The notes beneath the pieces are model-generated. The model did no database searches and had not been told where the DNA came from. It worked only from the letters and a program-made list of their open reading frames with translations. From assembly GCA_946615875.1 (NCBI GenBank), contig CAMOIK010000118.1:1-6441 (forward strand): a stretch of 6,441 bases of DNA, read 5' to 3'. This DNA comes from an uncultured Verrucomicrobiota bacterium (GTDB taxonomy: Bacteria > Verrucomicrobiota > Kiritimatiellia > RFP12 > UBA1067). The translations under genes were made by a program, and so were the position numbers. Shown here piece after piece: positions 5,372 to 6,441 of this stretch (its first letter is position 1; every line of letters begins with the position of its first letter).

Positions 5372-5539
5372 CTACGGATAGTCGCTGGCGACGATGCCGA
5401 TCGTGCGGTCGCCGGACTTCCTCGCCGCCGCGACGAGATGCGAGACCGCGCCGACGACGACGAGCAGGGCTGCGAGCGCCAGCACGTATTCCAGCGCCGC
5501 CTGTCCGCTGCGCCCTGTCGTCGTCGGCATTGGCGTCAT
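5372..5539 (-). CDS. Small pilin-like protein coupled to gpmI (55 residues)
   Basis: The frame reads MTPMPTTTGRSGQAALEYVL. It has a Gly12-Gln13 junction, Glu17-Tyr18 at +5/+6, a hydrophobic segment (about 19-39) and a short basic tail ending in ASDYP. The mature protein would be 43 residues. This matches small Flp-type pilins or pseudopilins. ATG 5539 overlaps the gpmI stop in an ATGA junction, which points to translational coupling; no Shine-Dalgarno is seen. A second ATG at 5530 would give 52 residues without changing the motif. The frame also continues upstream through gpmI without a stop, but that extension is an Arg-rich shadow of the enzyme. It differs from the 72-residue pilin downstream, so it is likely a minor subunit rather than a duplicate. 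Confidence 0.75.
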   Translation of the reverse strand: MTPMPTTTGRSGQAALEYVLALAALLVVVGAVSHLVAAARKSGDRTIGIVASDYP

Positions 5540-6441
5540 ATGTTCAGCGACGTTTTGGACCACGGCTCCTTGCCCGCGAGGAGCGAAGGCGTGGTCATTT
5601 CGCCGGGCACCGGCAGGCCGAGCATCTGGAGCGCGGTCGGCGCCACGGCGGAGAGTTTCGCGAGCGGCGTCAGGCGGACGCCCGCCGCGTCGTTGGCGAC
5701 GTAGAAGCAATCGACGAGGTTGAGGGTGTGCGATGTCTTCGTCAGACCGGACTTGTAATCGACCATCTGCTCGGCGTTGCCGTGGTCTGCGAATATCAGC
5801 ACGTGCGCATCCAGCTCCAGGAGGCGCGGGAGTATCTTGCCGATGCATTCGTCGGTGACTTCGACCGCCTTGGTCGCCGCCTTCTCGTCCCCGGTGTGGC
5901 CGACCATGTCGCAGTTGGCGTAGTTGACCACGATGAAGCCGTAGGGATTCTCCTCCAGGCGCCTCAAGAGCTCGTCCGTGACGTTGTAGGCGTCCATCTC
6001 CGGGTGGGATGCGAACGTGGCAGGGTCGAAGCGGCTCTTCACCTCCACCTGGTCTTCGCCCTCGGATGGTGTGGTGGATTTGCCGTTGAAGAAGCTCGTG
6101 ACGTGCCGGAACTTCTGGGTCTCCGCGAGGCGTAGCTGCCTGATGCCGGCCTTGGATACGACTTCGCCGAGGAGGTTGTCCATGCCGCCGCCCGCGCCCA
6201 TGGCGCCGAGCAGATAGTCCTCGAACTCGTCCCAGTAGCGGGTGAAGCCGAGGAACGTCACCTTCGGCCTGGCAGACCGCTCGCCGGGATAGTCGTCGCA
6301 GACGAACGCTTGCGTGAGCTGGATGGCGCGGTCCTGCCGGTAGTTGGTGTGCATCACCACGTCGCCGTCCTTCATGCCATCGTAGTCGCCGATCACGTAG
6401 CACGGCACGTATTCGTCGGTCATCGGCGTGCCGTCGGGCGT
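5536..6441 (-). CDS. gpmI: 2,3-bisphosphoglycerate-independent phosphoglycerate mutase, C-terminal part (truncated by window edge)
   Basis: GpmI interconverts 3- and 2-phosphoglycerate in glycolysis and gluconeogenesis, using manganese and a phosphoserine intermediate. The last 301 residues are visible; the frame is open to the right edge, and the ATG at 6423 is internal. Numbering from the first visible residue, the metal ligands are D178 and H182 in NYANCDMVGHTG, D219 and H220 in ADHGNAE, and H238 in SHTLN. Substrate residues R35 and R38 lie in NYRQDRA and K110 in ETQKFRHVT. These line up with the Bacillus stearothermophilus enzyme at a nearly constant offset of 224-226, so about 226 residues, including the first metal aspartate and the catalytic serine, lie outside the window. 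Nothing visible suggests damage. Its stop overlaps the next gene by 4 bases, so it heads or joins the pilin-like transcription unit. Confidence 0.96.
   Translation of the reverse strand, partial: TPDGTPMTDEYVPCYVIGDYDGMKDGDVVMHTNYRQDRAIQLTQAFVCDDYPGERSARPKVTFLGFTRYWDEFEDYLLGAMGAGGGMDNLLGEVVSKAGIRQLRLAETQKFRHVTSFFNGKSTTPSEGEDQVEVKSRFDPATFASHPEMDAYNVTDELLRRLEENPYGFIVVNYANCDMVGHTGDEKAATKAVEVTDECIGKILPRLLELDAHVLIFADHGNAEQMVDYKSGLTKTSHTLNLVDCFYVANDAAGVRLTPLAKLSAVAPTALQMLGLPVPGEMTTPSLLAGKEPWSKTSLNI

Noticed and set aside
5530..6135. 201-residue open frame on the + strand across gpmI
   Set aside because: Antisense shadow of a gene with a complete set of conserved GpmI motifs.

Overview
The window is GC-rich bacterial DNA (judged by eye) with one gene on the + strand and a tightly packed run of seven genes on the - strand. 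A partial - strand reading frame also starts at the left edge. No gene fixes the taxon. The gene style and the Tad-type pilin-like genes would fit an anaerobic or gut PVC-group bacterium (Kiritimatiellota, Lentisphaerota or Verrucomicrobiota), but that is a low-confidence impression.

Left part (1-492). A - strand reading frame with a strong Shine-Dalgarno starts at 69 and leaves the window; it may be a transposase. The intergenic region up to metK is rich in structure. It holds several inverted repeats, a degenerate array of 7-bp repeats (216-283), a GC-rich hairpin with three GGCGCC copies (338-365), an extended -10 promoter (405-413), and a metK leader (422-486). By hand, that leader folds into a nested structure that pairs the metK ribosome binding site. 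It is the best candidate for an undescribed element here.

Middle (493-2783). metK (S-adenosylmethionine synthetase) is complete with all the catalytic residues checked. It converges on an M24 family Xaa-Pro aminopeptidase/dipeptidase, with only 14 bases between the two stop codons.

Right part (2809-6441, all on the - strand). Read in transcription order, this is the C-terminal part of gpmI (cofactor-independent phosphoglycerate mutase), a 55-residue pilin-like protein coupled by an ATGA overlap, a 72-residue Flp-type pilin, a TadE-like protein, a 489-residue TadG-like protein with an unfamiliar Cys- and Trp-rich exterior domain, a second TadE-like protein, and then the peptidase. The gaps are -4, 64, 6, 32, -11 and 25 bases, so one transcription unit is likely. 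All five pilin-like proteins carry a Gly-Gln junction before a hydrophobic segment, the prepilin peptidase type of site, and four have Glu at +5. No assembly ATPase, membrane platform, secretin or prepilin peptidase gene is in the window, so the assembly machinery, if there is one, must be encoded elsewhere.
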